DNA from: Labilithrix luteola | GTDB lineage: Bacteria; Myxococcota_A; Polyangia; Polyangiales; Polyangiaceae | NCBI RefSeq assembly: GCF_001263205.1 | Contig: NZ_CP012333.1 | Coordinates: 11,513,501-11,577,500 of the forward strand | Direction of reading: 5' to 3' | Length of the DNA: 64,000 bases | Shown: in pieces, positions 50,211-59,751 of the stretch | Position numbering within the stretch: position 1 is the stretch's first letter | Layout: each line of letters begins with the position of its first letter | The notes under the pieces: model-generated | The model's database searches: none | What the model saw: only the letters and a program-made list of their open reading frames with translations | What the model was told of the DNA's origin: nothing | Translations under genes and position numbers: made by a program

Positions 50211-51956
50211 ATGAAGACCAAAGTCAGCGAGGAATTGGCAAGCACGGCCTCGCCGATCGATGTGACGGGGAGCGAAAAGCGGCCTGCGGACGGCCTGCGC
50301 GCCGATGCCGGAGGAGCGAAGGCCCGAGGCATCGCCATCGTGACGGCCCTCGCCGGGATGCTCTTCGGCGCGAGCTCGCTCGCCTACCCGTTCGGCCCGG
50401 ATCAGGGGCTCCTCTACTACGACGCACGAGAGTTCCTGCGTAGCGGAGCAGTCCTCTACCGCGACGTACTCGACCACAAGACCCCGGGAATCTACGGCAT
50501 CCATATCGCGCTCATCGCCCTCTTCGGGGAGCACGCCTGGCCCATCCGTCTTGCGGAGTGGCTCGCGATGATCCCGTTCGGTTTCCTCGCTGCCCGTCTC
50601 GCAACGCGCGCCGGCGAGCGCACGCCAAAGCCGTATTCCCTGCTCGGCGTCTTCACTGCCAACATCCTTTATTTCGGTTTTTTCAATTACTGGAATTCGG
50701 CGCAATGCGAGATCTGGTGCGCGCTGTTCACGCTCGTCGCGCTCTGGGCGGTGCTGCGTTCGTCCCTGTCGGCGCTGCGCGGCGCGGCGCTGGCTGGCGT
50801 ATTCGCGGCGTTGGTGCTCGCCATGAAGCCTCCGGCGAGTCCGATGGTGCTCGTCATCCTCGGTGCAGTGATCCTCGCCGGTCGTGCGCGCGGTCGTGAG
50901 ACAGGTCACGGGCTGCGCTTGGCGGCGGCTTCGGCAGGTGCCTTCGCAGCAGGAGGGGCACTGGCAGGCGGCGCAATCCTCGCCTGGTTTGCGGCCAAGG
51001 GCGCTCTCCCCGCGATGGTCGACGTCCTCGTGCATGCGAATGCCTATTACGTCGTTCACATGCGCTCCGCGTCGGGCACGCTGGATACGATCGAACGGAT
51101 CTTTCTCGCCCACCACGCCGTCGATCCGTTGTCGACGATGCTCCACACGGGTCTACTGATCGGTATTCTGCGCGGCGGACTTGGCGTGCAGGCGGACGCG
51201 CGAAGCCGCGACCGTTACCTCCTCGCGCTCGCCCTCATCGTGGCCGGCACCCTCGGTGTCGTCTCGCAGATGAAGTTCTATTTCTACCACTGGGGCCTGC
51301 TCGTCGCAGGCGAAGTGCTCCTCGTCCTCGTCCTCGCGTCGGATGTCGGACCATGGCTTGCCAACTTCGAGCCGGCGCTTCCTCGCTGGAGGACGATGCC
51401 GCCGGCGTGGCGCTCGCGAATCGCGTTCTCCATCATGCCGGTGGCGCTCGCTTCGACGTACGCGCTCCCGATGACGTTCTCGTACGAGTGGGGTGAGGCG
51501 ACGCTCGACACCGTCCGTCACGTCGCTGGCGCGATGGATCGCGATACGTTCACGCGTCGCTTCCGACTCGAAGGATTGCACTTCTACTACCACGACAGCG
51601 AAGACGTCGGCCTCTGGCTTCGGGAGCATGCCAAGCAAGGCGACCGCGTCCTCGTGCGTGGCTTTCACCCGGAGATCTATCAAATCTCGGGCCTGTCCTA
51701 CGGTGGCCGCTTCTACTGGGATCCCTTCCTCGTCGAACCGGGCCGCGCCTACCGACGCACGGAGTGGCTTGCGCAAGATCGGGAGGAGTTCGAGCGCGTG
51801 AAGCCGCGTTGGGTCGTCGCCCTTCGAGGCCGCCCCGGATGGCCAGGCTGGCCGGAGCCCACGGAGATCCAGAGCCAAGCGTGGTTCGAGGGACTGGGAT
51901 ACCGTCCCGTCGAATCGCTCTATCAGTACGTGATCATGGAGCGCGTTACGTTCTGA
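50211..51956 (+). CDS. Multi-pass membrane glycosyltransferase (GT-C, PMT-like)
   Basis: 581 residues. After a ~40-residue polar N-terminus come about 10-12 membrane helices. The first loop has FGPDQGLLYYDAREFLRSGA and VLYRDVLDHKTPGIYGIHIA, the Asp/aromatic motif of family 39-like dolichyl- or polyprenyl-phosphate sugar transferases. The C-terminal ~150 residues form a soluble domain (YYHDSEDVGLWLREHAKQGD, VLVRGFHPEIYQISGLSYGG). It is distinct from the 1044-residue enzyme at 18655. Acceptor and sugar unknown; it stands alone, possibly under the sigma-54-like promoter. Converges with the DapA-like gene. Confidence 0.82.
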   Translation: MKTKVSEELASTASPIDVTGSEKRPADGLRADAGGAKARGIAIVTALAGMLFGASSLAYPFGPDQGLLYYDAREFLRSGAVLYRDVLDHKTPGIYGIHIALIALFGEHAWPIRLAEWLAMIPFGFLAARLATRAGERTPKPYSLLGVFTANILYFGFFNYWNSAQCEIWCALFTLVALWAVLRSSLSALRGAALAGVFAALVLAMKPPASPMVLVILGAVILAGRARGRETGHGLRLAAASAGAFAAGGALAGGAILAWFAAKGALPAMVDVLVHANAYYVVHMRSASGTLDTIERIFLAHHAVDPLSTMLHTGLLIGILRGGLGVQADARSRDRYLLALALIVAGTLGVVSQMKFYFYHWGLLVAGEVLLVLVLASDVGPWLANFEPALPRWRTMPPAWRSRIAFSIMPVALASTYALPMTFSYEWGEATLDTVRHVAGAMDRDTFTRRFRLEGLHFYYHDSEDVGLWLREHAKQGDRVLVRGFHPEIYQISGLSYGGRFYWDPFLVEPGRAYRRTEWLAQDREEFERVKPRWVVALRGRPGWPGWPEPTEIQSQAWFEGLGYRPVESLYQYVIMERVTF

Positions 51957-51984
51957 CGTCTCGAATTCGCGACGTCACGCACTT

Positions 51985-52872
51985 CTAGGAAACCACGTCG
52001 AGCCCCACAAGAATCCGGCGAAGCTCCGCGATGCGCTCCGGGGGAAGCGCCTGCAGCGGTGCCCGCAGCGGCCCGACCGTGATGCCTTGCAGTTCGAGCG
52101 CCGCACTGATGGCCCGCGGGAGACCGTGAGCGACGATGAACTGCAGCAGCGGAAGCTGTCGGCGAAAGCTCCGACGTGCAGCCGCGAGATCCCCTCGCTG
52201 AATCGCATCATAGAGTTCGATGTTGAGCTTCGGAATGATGTGCGCGGCCGCCGTGCACCAGCCGCGCGCTCCCGCGACGAAGGCTGCCAACGCGAGCGGG
52301 TTGCTCCCATTGTAGAAGGCCACGTCTTCGCCGCAGAGCTGCACGAGACGGTGCATGCGGTTAACATCGCCGGTGCTCTCCTTGACCATCGTGACGTTCG
52401 GGATCTTCAAGAGCCGCGCGATGAGGTCGGGGCTCAGGTCGAGGCCCCCTGTCGCCGGGTTGTTGTAGACGGCGATCGGGATGGAGATGCCCTTCGCCAC
52501 CGTGTCGAAGTGGCTGAAAATCTCGGCCTCGGTCAGCTTCCAGTAGCTCATCGGGATGATCATCACCGCGCTGGCACCAAGCTTCTCGGCGTGCTTCGCG
52601 TGGTGAGCGGTGCGCTCGGTGGTGAGGCTCGACACACCGACCAGCGTGGGCACCCGCCCCGCGACGCGCTGGATGACCACCTCCGCAACGTGCTCTCGCT
52701 CTTCGTCGGAGAGGTACGGAAGGACTCCGGTGCTTCCGAGAGGCGCGATGGCGTGAACGCCCGCCGTCACCATGTCATCGACGATCTTGCCGAGGAGCCC
52801 CTCGTCGACGCCGCCGCTCGGCAAGAACGGTGTGATCGGATAGGCGACGATGCCGCGAAGCAACGCGCTCAT
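51985..52872 (-). CDS. DapA-family lyase/synthase (DHDPS-like)
   Basis: 295 residues from ATG 52872, with GGAGG 6 nt upstream. TIM-barrel family that forms a Schiff base through Lys164 (MVKESTGDV); Tyr136 (AVYNNPATGG) is the conserved partner. The pyruvate-binding loop is LGSTGVLPYLSDEER, where the canonical GTTGE is altered (Ser-Thr-Gly-Val), so it is probably not lysine-pathway DapA but a pyruvate-dependent aldolase or dehydratase (KDG, hydroxyproline or hydroxyaldehyde catabolism type). Last gene of the yggS operon; 126 bp separate it from the aldolase. Confidence 0.88.
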   Translation of the reverse strand: MSALLRGIVAYPITPFLPSGGVDEGLLGKIVDDMVTAGVHAIAPLGSTGVLPYLSDEEREHVAEVVIQRVAGRVPTLVGVSSLTTERTAHHAKHAEKLGASAVMIIPMSYWKLTEAEIFSHFDTVAKGISIPIAVYNNPATGGLDLSPDLIARLLKIPNVTMVKESTGDVNRMHRLVQLCGEDVAFYNGSNPLALAAFVAGARGWCTAAAHIIPKLNIELYDAIQRGDLAAARRSFRRQLPLLQFIVAHGLPRAISAALELQGITVGPLRAPLQALPPERIAELRRILVGLDVVS

Positions 52873-52998
52873 CGCGCACCTCCGTCTGCGTCGTGACGTT
52901 TGTCGGAACATTCAAATTCGATATTACCAATCATGTTGTCTCCCTGGGATTGTGGGCACAAGCTGTCGAGCAGCTACGGCGGCGACGAACACGAAGAG

Positions 52999-53781
52999 TC
53001 AGGACAACGCAGCTCCATGCTGCTTCAGCGCTCGACGGGCGAAGTAGCCGAACGTGATCGTGCTGCGCGTCGGCCGCAGGATCCAGTCATGAGCTTCCTT
53101 CCCCAGCTTTGCGGGGATGGGCTTGATCTCTCCGGCCGCCGAGGCGAGCAGTTGCAGGCGCGCCGCCCTTTCGAAGAGCTCGGCGAGCACGCACGCTTGC
53201 TCCACCGTCTCGCCGGCCACCAATTGACCGTGATGAGCGAGCAGTAGCGCACGCTTGGACCCCAAGGCCTTGGAGATGATCTCTCCCTCCTCGTTGCCGA
53301 CCGGCACTCCCGGCCACTCCTTCAAGAAGGCGCAATCGTCGAAGAGCGGGCACATATCCATGTGGGAGACCTGCAACGGGACCTCCAGCATGGAGAGAGC
53401 GACGATGTGCATCGGATGCGTATGGATGATGCAATTGACGTCCGGCCTCGCGCTGTAGACCCAGCTATGAAAACGATTCGCTGGGTTGGGCATGCCCTTG
53501 CCGTCCAGCACCTCGAGGTCGCTGTTGACGAGCAGGAGGTTCGAGGCAGTGATCTCGTCGAATCCGAGCCCCAGCTGCTGGGTGTAATAGGTGCCGGGTT
53601 CGGTGCCCCGAGCCGTAATCTGGCCGGCCAGCCCCGAGTCGTGGCCTGCATCGAAGAGAATTCGGCAAGTCAGCGCCAGCTTCTGACGAATCGTCCAGTC
53701 CCCCTGGCCAAAGACCGAGTCCATCTGCTTCTTTGCTTTTCCGACCAGCTCGTCCTTGCTCTGCGTAAACGTCTTCGACAT
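52999..53781 (-). CDS. Class II aldolase/adducin-family protein
   Basis: 260 residues from ATG 53781 (GGAGG 7 nt upstream). Zinc-dependent class II aldolase fold of the fuculose-phosphate type: GHDSGLAGQITARG, the zinc His pair in IIHTHPMHIVALS (120, 122), and the third in LLLAHHGQLVAGETVEQA. Other family members act on sugar phosphates or threonate/tartronate-like acids. It lies between yggS and the DapA-like gene. The pair aldolase plus DapA-like lyase suggests stepwise catabolism of a hydroxy acid or sugar acid, with the regulator across the promoter. Confidence 0.9.
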   Translation of the reverse strand: MSKTFTQSKDELVGKAKKQMDSVFGQGDWTIRQKLALTCRILFDAGHDSGLAGQITARGTEPGTYYTQQLGLGFDEITASNLLLVNSDLEVLDGKGMPNPANRFHSWVYSARPDVNCIIHTHPMHIVALSMLEVPLQVSHMDMCPLFDDCAFLKEWPGVPVGNEEGEIISKALGSKRALLLAHHGQLVAGETVEQACVLAELFERAARLQLLASAAGEIKPIPAKLGKEAHDWILRPTRSTITFGYFARRALKQHGAALS

Positions 53782-53837
53782 GGCAGCTCCTCCTTCGCGT
53801 TGGTGCGCGTCGTCCCATGAGAAATGTGTCGTCCGAG

Positions 53838-54611
53838 TTAGACAGGGGCCGACGGGGCATCGGGCCAGTAGTGGCTATCCGGCAACGCGCGCGCTCCGAA
53901 GATGGCCTGACCGACGCGAACGACGGTGGCACCTTCTTCGACGGCGAGCTCGAAGTCGCCGGACATACCCATCGACAGTTCGTTCATCGCGATACCGGCG
54001 GGCACCTCTTCGCGCAATCGCTCGCGCAATTCGCGCAGCCGAACGAAGCAGGGACGCACGCGGACGGGATCGGCCGAAAGAAGGGCGAGCGTCATCAACC
54101 CACGAACTCTCAGCGAAGAGAACGCCGGTAACTCGCGAACGAAGCTGGACACCTCCTCTGGCGGAAGGCCGAACTTGCTCGCCTCGCCGGACGTGTTCAC
54201 CTGCACCAGCACGTCGAGTACGCGCCCCTCGGCTTGCAGGCGCCGGTCGAGGGCTTCCGCCACGCGCAGGCTGTCGAGCGCTTGAAACTCGCTGGCGAAG
54301 CGCGCCACGAGCTTGGCCTTGTTCGTCTGCAGGTGGCCGATCACCGACCAACGGAGATCGGTGAGGTCCGCCATCGCCTCGGCCTTCTGTGAGGCCTCCT
54401 GCACTTTGTTCTCGCCGAGATAGCGGCAGCCGGCGGCGTAGGCCAAGCGGATGCGCGCCTCGGGCACGGTCTTGCTGACCGGCAGCAGACGCACCGCGGC
54501 CGGATCGCGGGAGGCGCGCAGGCAAGCCGCGACGATGCGCTCTTGCACCGCCGTCAGGTTGCGTCGGAAGTCGTCGACGCTGTGAGCGGTCGGATACGTC
54601 GAAGTGCTCAT
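53838..54611 (-). CDS. YggS/YBL036C-family PLP-binding protein
   Basis: 257 residues from ATG 54611 (GGAGG 4 nt upstream); the upstream frame to 54794 overlaps the divergent regulator. YggS proteins hold PLP on Lys (here Lys47 in RLLPVSKTVP) and control vitamin B6 and amino-acid balance. Motifs: YLGENKVQEASQKAEAM, WSVIGHLQTNKAKLVARFAS, VNTSGEASKFGLPPEE, ELSMGMSGDFELAVEEGATV and VVRVGQAIFGAR. First gene of the operon with the aldolase and DapA-like gene, 56 bp before the aldolase. Its place opposite a PLP-dependent regulator is telling. Confidence 0.92.
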   Translation of the reverse strand: MSTSTYPTAHSVDDFRRNLTAVQERIVAACLRASRDPAAVRLLPVSKTVPEARIRLAYAAGCRYLGENKVQEASQKAEAMADLTDLRWSVIGHLQTNKAKLVARFASEFQALDSLRVAEALDRRLQAEGRVLDVLVQVNTSGEASKFGLPPEEVSSFVRELPAFSSLRVRGLMTLALLSADPVRVRPCFVRLRELRERLREEVPAGIAMNELSMGMSGDFELAVEEGATVVRVGQAIFGARALPDSHYWPDAPSAPV

Positions 54612-54671
54612 GCTGCCTCCAAGGGTCACCCGCGTCTTGCGTGAGTGATGGTGTAGCGGCAAACTGGCCCC

Positions 54672-56135
54672 GTGAACGGCTCCAGAAGCAAAACAGATGC
54701 GGGTCCAGTTCGGCGCCCGTGGCGCTTCGACTTCTCCTTCGAGCGCGATGGGACGGTGTCGCAGCAGACGCAGCTCACCCGCGCGCTCATCCATGAAATT
54801 CAGCGCGGCAGGCTCCCTCCTGGGTCGATGCTGCCGGGGAGTCGAACGCTGGCCGACCAGCTCGGAGTGAACCGTAAGGTCGTCGTGGCGGCCGTCGATG
54901 AGCTCGTCGCCCAGGGGTGGCTCGAGACCCGGCCCGCCTCGGGCACGCGCGTGGCGGCGTTGTTGCCGCGCTCGGCCATCGCCGACGTCGAGCTACCTTC
55001 CCCACGCAAGACGAGCGGGTCCCGTCGAGAGGCTTCGCTCGTGTCGATCACCGACGGCCTGCCCGACGCTCGGCTCGCTCCACTGGCTGAACTGTCGCGA
55101 GCGTATGCACGGGCGCTTCGCTCCCTGCGTCGTATGGCGCCCGGCTACAGCGACGTCGCCGGAGAGCCGGGCCTCCGCGAAGTCATCTCCGGCTTCGTCA
55201 ACCAGGCCCGCGGGCTGTCCACGACCACCGACGACATCTTCCTCACCCGCGGCGCGCAGGGTGCGCTCGGGCTCTACGCCTTGTCGATGCTCGAACCTGG
55301 TGACGTCGTCGCTGCGGAGGTGCCGGGCTACGCGCCCGCGTGGCGAGCCTTCGAATTTGCGGGAGCCAAGGTTGTGCACATTCCCGTCGACGGTGATGGC
55401 TTGAGAACGGATGTCCTCGAGAAGACGGCGCGGAGGCTGTCGGGCAAGCTGAAGGCCGTCTACGTGACGCCTCACCATCAGTACCCCACGTCGGTCGCCA
55501 TGACGCCGGAGCGCCGCATGAAGTTGCTCCAGCTCGCCGAGCGCTTCGACTTCACGGTGCTCGAGGATGATTACGACTACGAATACCATTTCGACGGCGA
55601 GCCTCTCCTGCCGCTCCACGCGACCGGTGGTTCGAGGCTCGTCGTCTACATCGGATCGCTGTCGAAGCTGCTGGCGCCGTCGGTGCGGCTCGGATACCTC
55701 GTCGCGTCGGACAGCTGCATTCGCAGGTTGAAGAACACGCGAGAGCTGCTCGAGCGGCAAGGCGACATCGTCCTCGAACGCGCCATCGCCGAGCTGTTCG
55801 AAGACGGAACGATTCAGCGCCATGCAAGGCGAGCACGTCGCGAATACGAAGCACGTCGCGACCACCTCATCGCACGATTGAGTGTGTCCCCCGCGCTGGA
55901 AACGTGCTTCGACTACACGGTGCCCGCAGGCGGATTGGCACTTTGGCTGACGCTCCGCCAGGGGACCGTGGAGTCTCTGGTTGCGCGCGCACGGGAGGAG
56001 CGCCTCCTCATCGCGCCGGGCTCGACGTACCTTCCGAAGGGGCGCCTCGACGCCATTCGATTCGGCTTTGCCGCGCACGACACGAAAGAGCTCTCGCGAA
56101 TTTGCGAAAAGCTCGCGCGCTGCGTTCCGAGCTGA
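54672..56135 (+). CDS. MocR/PdxR-type GntR regulator with aminotransferase domain
   Basis: 487 residues from GTG 54672. GntR winged helix at ~30-98 (LTRALIHEIQRGRLPPGSML, ADQLGVNRKVVVAAVDELVA). A class I aminotransferase-like domain at ~125-485 has the family marks VTPHHQYPTSVAMTPERR, EDDYDYEYHFDGEPL, and PLP Lys332 in YIGSLSKLLAPSVRLGYL. MocR proteins sense PLP or amino compounds and activate divergent operons. 60 bp separate it from yggS, so it very probably controls the yggS-aldolase-DapA-like operon and itself. Confidence 0.92.
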   Translation: MNGSRSKTDAGPVRRPWRFDFSFERDGTVSQQTQLTRALIHEIQRGRLPPGSMLPGSRTLADQLGVNRKVVVAAVDELVAQGWLETRPASGTRVAALLPRSAIADVELPSPRKTSGSRREASLVSITDGLPDARLAPLAELSRAYARALRSLRRMAPGYSDVAGEPGLREVISGFVNQARGLSTTTDDIFLTRGAQGALGLYALSMLEPGDVVAAEVPGYAPAWRAFEFAGAKVVHIPVDGDGLRTDVLEKTARRLSGKLKAVYVTPHHQYPTSVAMTPERRMKLLQLAERFDFTVLEDDYDYEYHFDGEPLLPLHATGGSRLVVYIGSLSKLLAPSVRLGYLVASDSCIRRLKNTRELLERQGDIVLERAIAELFEDGTIQRHARRARREYEARRDHLIARLSVSPALETCFDYTVPAGGLALWLTLRQGTVESLVARAREERLLIAPGSTYLPKGRLDAIRFGFAAHDTKELSRICEKLARCVPS

Positions 56136-56856
56136 AGCCCGCCCGCGTGGTCGAGCGAAGCCGGCGCGGTTGGGGCCAGCAAACCACGCACGCGCGAGTC
56201 GAGCTCCAAGCATCTGACCTGAGATCCGCGGGTCCCGGTTTCCCGATCTTCGGAACGGCAACGCGGTCAGTCCACACCGACGAGCGGCTGCAGCGCGGAA
56301 GAAGCTCTCGGTATTCGTCGCCGCGGCGAAGGTACGAGACGAACTTATCGACTGGAGAGCCGGTCTGGCGAACTCGGCTCATTCGACGATGAGGATAGTC
56401 GCCCGAATCTGGCTATCGCCCCGGGGGTTCGGACGGACCGACGATCGGTCACGTGATCGAACAGGCTTCGGCCGAGCGACTGGCGCACGCGGGCCCTGCG
56501 ATGCTTCCCCGCTCAGCACCGTGGGATTCGTCTCACTCGCCGAGTGACGTCGACTGGCTCTCTTAGCGGGCCGGTGGAGGTCGGGGCTCCATCTTGATTC
56601 GTTCGCGTCGAGCAAGTTGCCAACGAGGCCTCGAGGTGAAGCGCCCAATCAAACATTGTGAGACCCGCACGGCGATCGAAGATCGCACCAAGGGTCGGTA
56701 CCGGCGAAGGTAGCGCCGCGTACGACGGCTCGTCACTTCGTACGGAATCGAGTTCGAAGGCGTACCGCCGAGCGTGCCCGCGGACACCGAGTAACTCAGC
56801 AAAGTTTGACTGCACCACTATTGCGTTACAGCGTCTTCTTGGATTATCTGCGCACC
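56136..56856. other. Gene-poor region
   Basis: About 720 bp without a gene I can support. Several short frames are open on both strands, but none has an RBS or family pattern. A minus-strand stretch near 56230-56380 (VSYLRRGDEYRELLPRC) looks protein-like but is interrupted upstream and downstream; it may be a decayed gene fragment. The promoter of the lipoprotein gene at 56857 must lie at the right end. Confidence 0.35.
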
Positions 56857-58617
56857 ATGGCCGGGGTGCGGTTTTTGGCGACGTGGGCTGTTCTAGGCAT
56901 TGTCCCTTTCACGCTCATGGCGTGTGGGCCCGCGTCCGATGCGCGGAGTGCGCGGCAACGTGCACGCGCGGCGGCGGCGAATCCGTTTCCTTCGCGTGAT
57001 TCGCTGACGAAGCTCGCAGGCGAGCCGCTCAAGCCAATCCCCGTACAGCCGGTGGCGTCTGCTCCCGCGTGGAACGTCGTCATCGACACGTCGGACGCGG
57101 CGTCTCCGGCGGAAGCTCGGTTCGCGGAGATCGCGTCCAAGGCGGACGCCAAGCTCACGTACACGAAGGAGCTGCGTTGCGTGGCGCGCGAGCTAGCTCG
57201 CTTCCAGGCCGAACACGGCGCGTTGCCCAATGAACGCCTCAAGCGCTTCATGGTTGGGGCCTGTGGCGTGACCGATCCTGGGGTCGGTGCGCTGACTCAG
57301 CTGGTGACCTTGCCGTCCGACGGTTCCGACGATCAGGCGCTTGCCGAGTGGCAGCGCGTCGCGAGCGTCCCGCCGGAGCTCAAAAGCAACGCGGTCGGGG
57401 TTTGGATGGCGCGCAACAACACGCGGGTTTCCATCGTCGTGGCGTTCGCGCCGAGCGGTCACAACATGGAGGTCTCTCCCGTCGACGCGTCGGGCGCATT
57501 CACGGTGCAGGGAACGGTGCCGCCAGGTACCGAATACGCGATTGGCCTGGTCAATCAGCAACAAGGCGTGGCGAACTGCGAGGCAGACGCCACGACGCCC
57601 GCGCCGCTCTTCGCGTTTCATTGCAAGATGCATCCGGCCGATCAGACGGCGTGGGTCGCGGTGGCGACGCGCGCCGAGGGTCGACTGCTCATGCGCTCGA
57701 GGGGTCTCGGTCTGGCACGTCGCGACGCAAGCGCTCCCCTGTCGTTCGTCGCTTCGACGCGCACGCCGCGTCCGGTGACGTCACCGCAGGATTTGCAAAG
57801 CGCGGTCCTCGACGGGATCAATCAGGCTCGTGTGGCGGCGAAGCTGAACCGCGTTTCGCTCGCGTCGACGCAGACAGCGACCAACGAGCGGCTCGCACCG
57901 CACTTCTTCGTCGCCTATCAGAAGAACGATGTTCAGACGACCGAGCTCGTGGGTCTCGGTCTTCTCGCCGGCTGGGACGTCGACGGAACCATCAAACGGG
58001 GCAACCTCTTCACGGCGATGCTGACCGGGACGACCGACGCCAACGATTGGCTCGACTACGCGCTCGAGGCACCGATGGGTCGCTTGACGATGCTCGCCGC
58101 CGACGCGCGACAGATCGCGATCGGTGTCCCCGCACCGGGGTCTGTCGGCGGCCTCGGCGCCATCGTGACCTCGTACGATATGTTCACGAGCAACGATCAT
58201 CGCGGCGATGCCGCCGTCGTTTTCAGCCAGATTCAAAATGCGCGCGCGAAGCGAGGACTCCCTCCGCCGACGCGTATCGAAGGCATTCCGGCGCTCACGG
58301 CATATGCCCAGCTCGTCAACGAGGGCAAACGCGACGCCGAAGAAGCCCTCGACGGAGCGATGGTCGCCGTACGCGATCACGCGCAAAGGTCGGTGCGCGG
58401 CTGGGTAGTTTCGAGCAACCAGCTCGAGGCCGTGCCCTTGCCGCCAGAGCTCCTCGCCCCCGGCCCTCTCGAGATCGCCGTCGAGGTCACCCACCACAAG
58501 GACGAGGGCGCCGCGTGGGGCTCCTACGTGGTCTTCCTCGTCACGACGAGCATATCTGCTCCGACGAGCACGCCGACCATCCAGGCCACGAGCCTCCGCA
58601 CAACCAAAACGTTCTGA
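56857..58617 (+). CDS. Large hypothetical lipoprotein with CAP/SCP-like segments
   Basis: 586 residues from ATG 56857 (an in-frame ATG at 56806 is also possible). Signal peptide VRFLATWAVLGIVPFTLMAC has lipobox LMAC. Mature residues ~30-300 are not recognised. In the C-terminal half, LQSAVLDGINQARVAAKLNR and VVFSQIQNARAKRGLPPPTR resemble the first helix of two successive CAP/SCP (PR-1-like) domains, but the catalytic-looking His/Glu set is not clear. Likely anchored at the cell surface. It converges with the surface lipoprotein operon (16 bp gap) and may or may not act with it. Confidence 0.72.
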   Translation: MAGVRFLATWAVLGIVPFTLMACGPASDARSARQRARAAAANPFPSRDSLTKLAGEPLKPIPVQPVASAPAWNVVIDTSDAASPAEARFAEIASKADAKLTYTKELRCVARELARFQAEHGALPNERLKRFMVGACGVTDPGVGALTQLVTLPSDGSDDQALAEWQRVASVPPELKSNAVGVWMARNNTRVSIVVAFAPSGHNMEVSPVDASGAFTVQGTVPPGTEYAIGLVNQQQGVANCEADATTPAPLFAFHCKMHPADQTAWVAVATRAEGRLLMRSRGLGLARRDASAPLSFVASTRTPRPVTSPQDLQSAVLDGINQARVAAKLNRVSLASTQTATNERLAPHFFVAYQKNDVQTTELVGLGLLAGWDVDGTIKRGNLFTAMLTGTTDANDWLDYALEAPMGRLTMLAADARQIAIGVPAPGSVGGLGAIVTSYDMFTSNDHRGDAAVVFSQIQNARAKRGLPPPTRIEGIPALTAYAQLVNEGKRDAEEALDGAMVAVRDHAQRSVRGWVVSSNQLEAVPLPPELLAPGPLEIAVEVTHHKDEGAAWGSYVVFLVTTSISAPTSTPTIQATSLRTTKTF

Positions 58618-58633
58618 GACGACGCGGACGAAG

Positions 58634-59743
58634 TCACTTGGGTTGCTTGCACCCAATGACAACGTCGACGCGTCCCGACGGCGCGCCGGTCGTGGCCGAG
58701 CAAGCGTTTCCGTGGACGACGATCTTCGTCGGGTTCTGCGGATCGTCGAACGACCAGCCGTTGAGGTCGTCCTTCGGAATCGAGATCTCGCCGCCGTTTC
58801 GGTCGGTGATCGTGACTTTGACGTTGGCGAGATCCGTGTATTTCGTGATTTCGAAGCTGAATTCGCACGATGCGCTGAGCGCGCGAATCTTGTCGAAGGC
58901 ATCGATGAGCGCCTGCCTCGTCGCGTCCGCATCGCCCGGTGTAATCTGGAAGTGGCACACCGTGGCGAGGTCGGTCGAGTTGGGATCACATCCGGGCGGC
59001 GCGGTTCCGCCGCTCTGCGCGATCCGGCCCATGAACGCCGGATCGTAGTCAGCGTCGCGGCTGGGGAAGACACCGATGCCGACCGAGAACGTCTCGATCG
59101 GTGGCTGCCCATTGCGCGCGGCCTTTACGCGCGTCTCACACTTGTCGTAGCCGTCGGTCGGGCGGCCGTCGCTGAAGAGCACCACGTAACGCTTCGTCGC
59201 GGCCGTCGCGAGGCCTGCGTCCGAAGGGGGAACGAACTGCCCGACGGTGTCGAACGCAGCGAGCAATGTCTCGGCGGTCGGCGTGCTCCCGCCACTCGCA
59301 GGACTGTAGTTGACCGCATCGACCAAGCGGTCGTAGTGGGCGGAGTCGAGCAGGGTTTGCGGCGCAACCTTGTCGTTCTTCGGATACACATGAAGTCCGA
59401 CGAACGTTGCAGGCTCGGCGGTTTGCTTCATGTCCGCGAAGGTCGCGAGAAGAGCCTGACGCGCGGCCGCCCACTTGCCGTTGTTGTTCATGCTCGTCGA
59501 CTCGTCGACGAGGAACTCGAGAACGACCGGGACGCGTTCGATCTTCGTCGACGACGACGAGCAACCGTCCTGCACGCTCGCTCCTGCGTCGGTGGCGGCT
59601 CCGGGCTCGTCGAAGCTTGGCGGGTCTCCTTGACGAAAGTTGTCCCGCCCCGAAGAGCCGCAGGCCGCGTGGAGCAGCCCCGCGCCGAGCGTGAGCGGTG
59701 CGAGAACGGAGAGGAAACGGTTCTTCACTGCGGAGTCTTTCAT
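58634..59743 (-). CDS. von Willebrand factor type A lipoprotein
   Basis: 369 residues from ATG 59743 (GAGG 6 nt upstream). Lipobox LHAAC at Cys28, then a short linker and a VWA domain at ~72-300. The MIDAS is intact: Asp-x-Ser-x-Ser in FLVDESTSMNN (80-84), Thr in GGSTPTAETLLAAF, and Asp in VLFSDGRPTDGYDK. Metal-dependent ligand binding outside the cell is therefore expected. The C-terminal ~70 residues form a further small strand-rich domain with two Cys. Last gene of the operon; its start lies 8 bp inside the end region of the RCC1 gene's downstream gap. Confidence 0.88.
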   Translation of the reverse strand: MKDSAVKNRFLSVLAPLTLGAGLLHAACGSSGRDNFRQGDPPSFDEPGAATDAGASVQDGCSSSSTKIERVPVVLEFLVDESTSMNNNGKWAAARQALLATFADMKQTAEPATFVGLHVYPKNDKVAPQTLLDSAHYDRLVDAVNYSPASGGSTPTAETLLAAFDTVGQFVPPSDAGLATAATKRYVVLFSDGRPTDGYDKCETRVKAARNGQPPIETFSVGIGVFPSRDADYDPAFMGRIAQSGGTAPPGCDPNSTDLATVCHFQITPGDADATRQALIDAFDKIRALSASCEFSFEITKYTDLANVKVTITDRNGGEISIPKDDLNGWSFDDPQNPTKIVVHGNACSATTGAPSGRVDVVIGCKQPK

Positions 59744-59751
59744 CGAGCGCC

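Noticed and set aside
31706..56135. A complete genomic island bounded by tRNA-Asn and a distal att copy
   Set aside because: No third tRNA fragment and no integrase were found downstream, so island limits cannot be set from this window.
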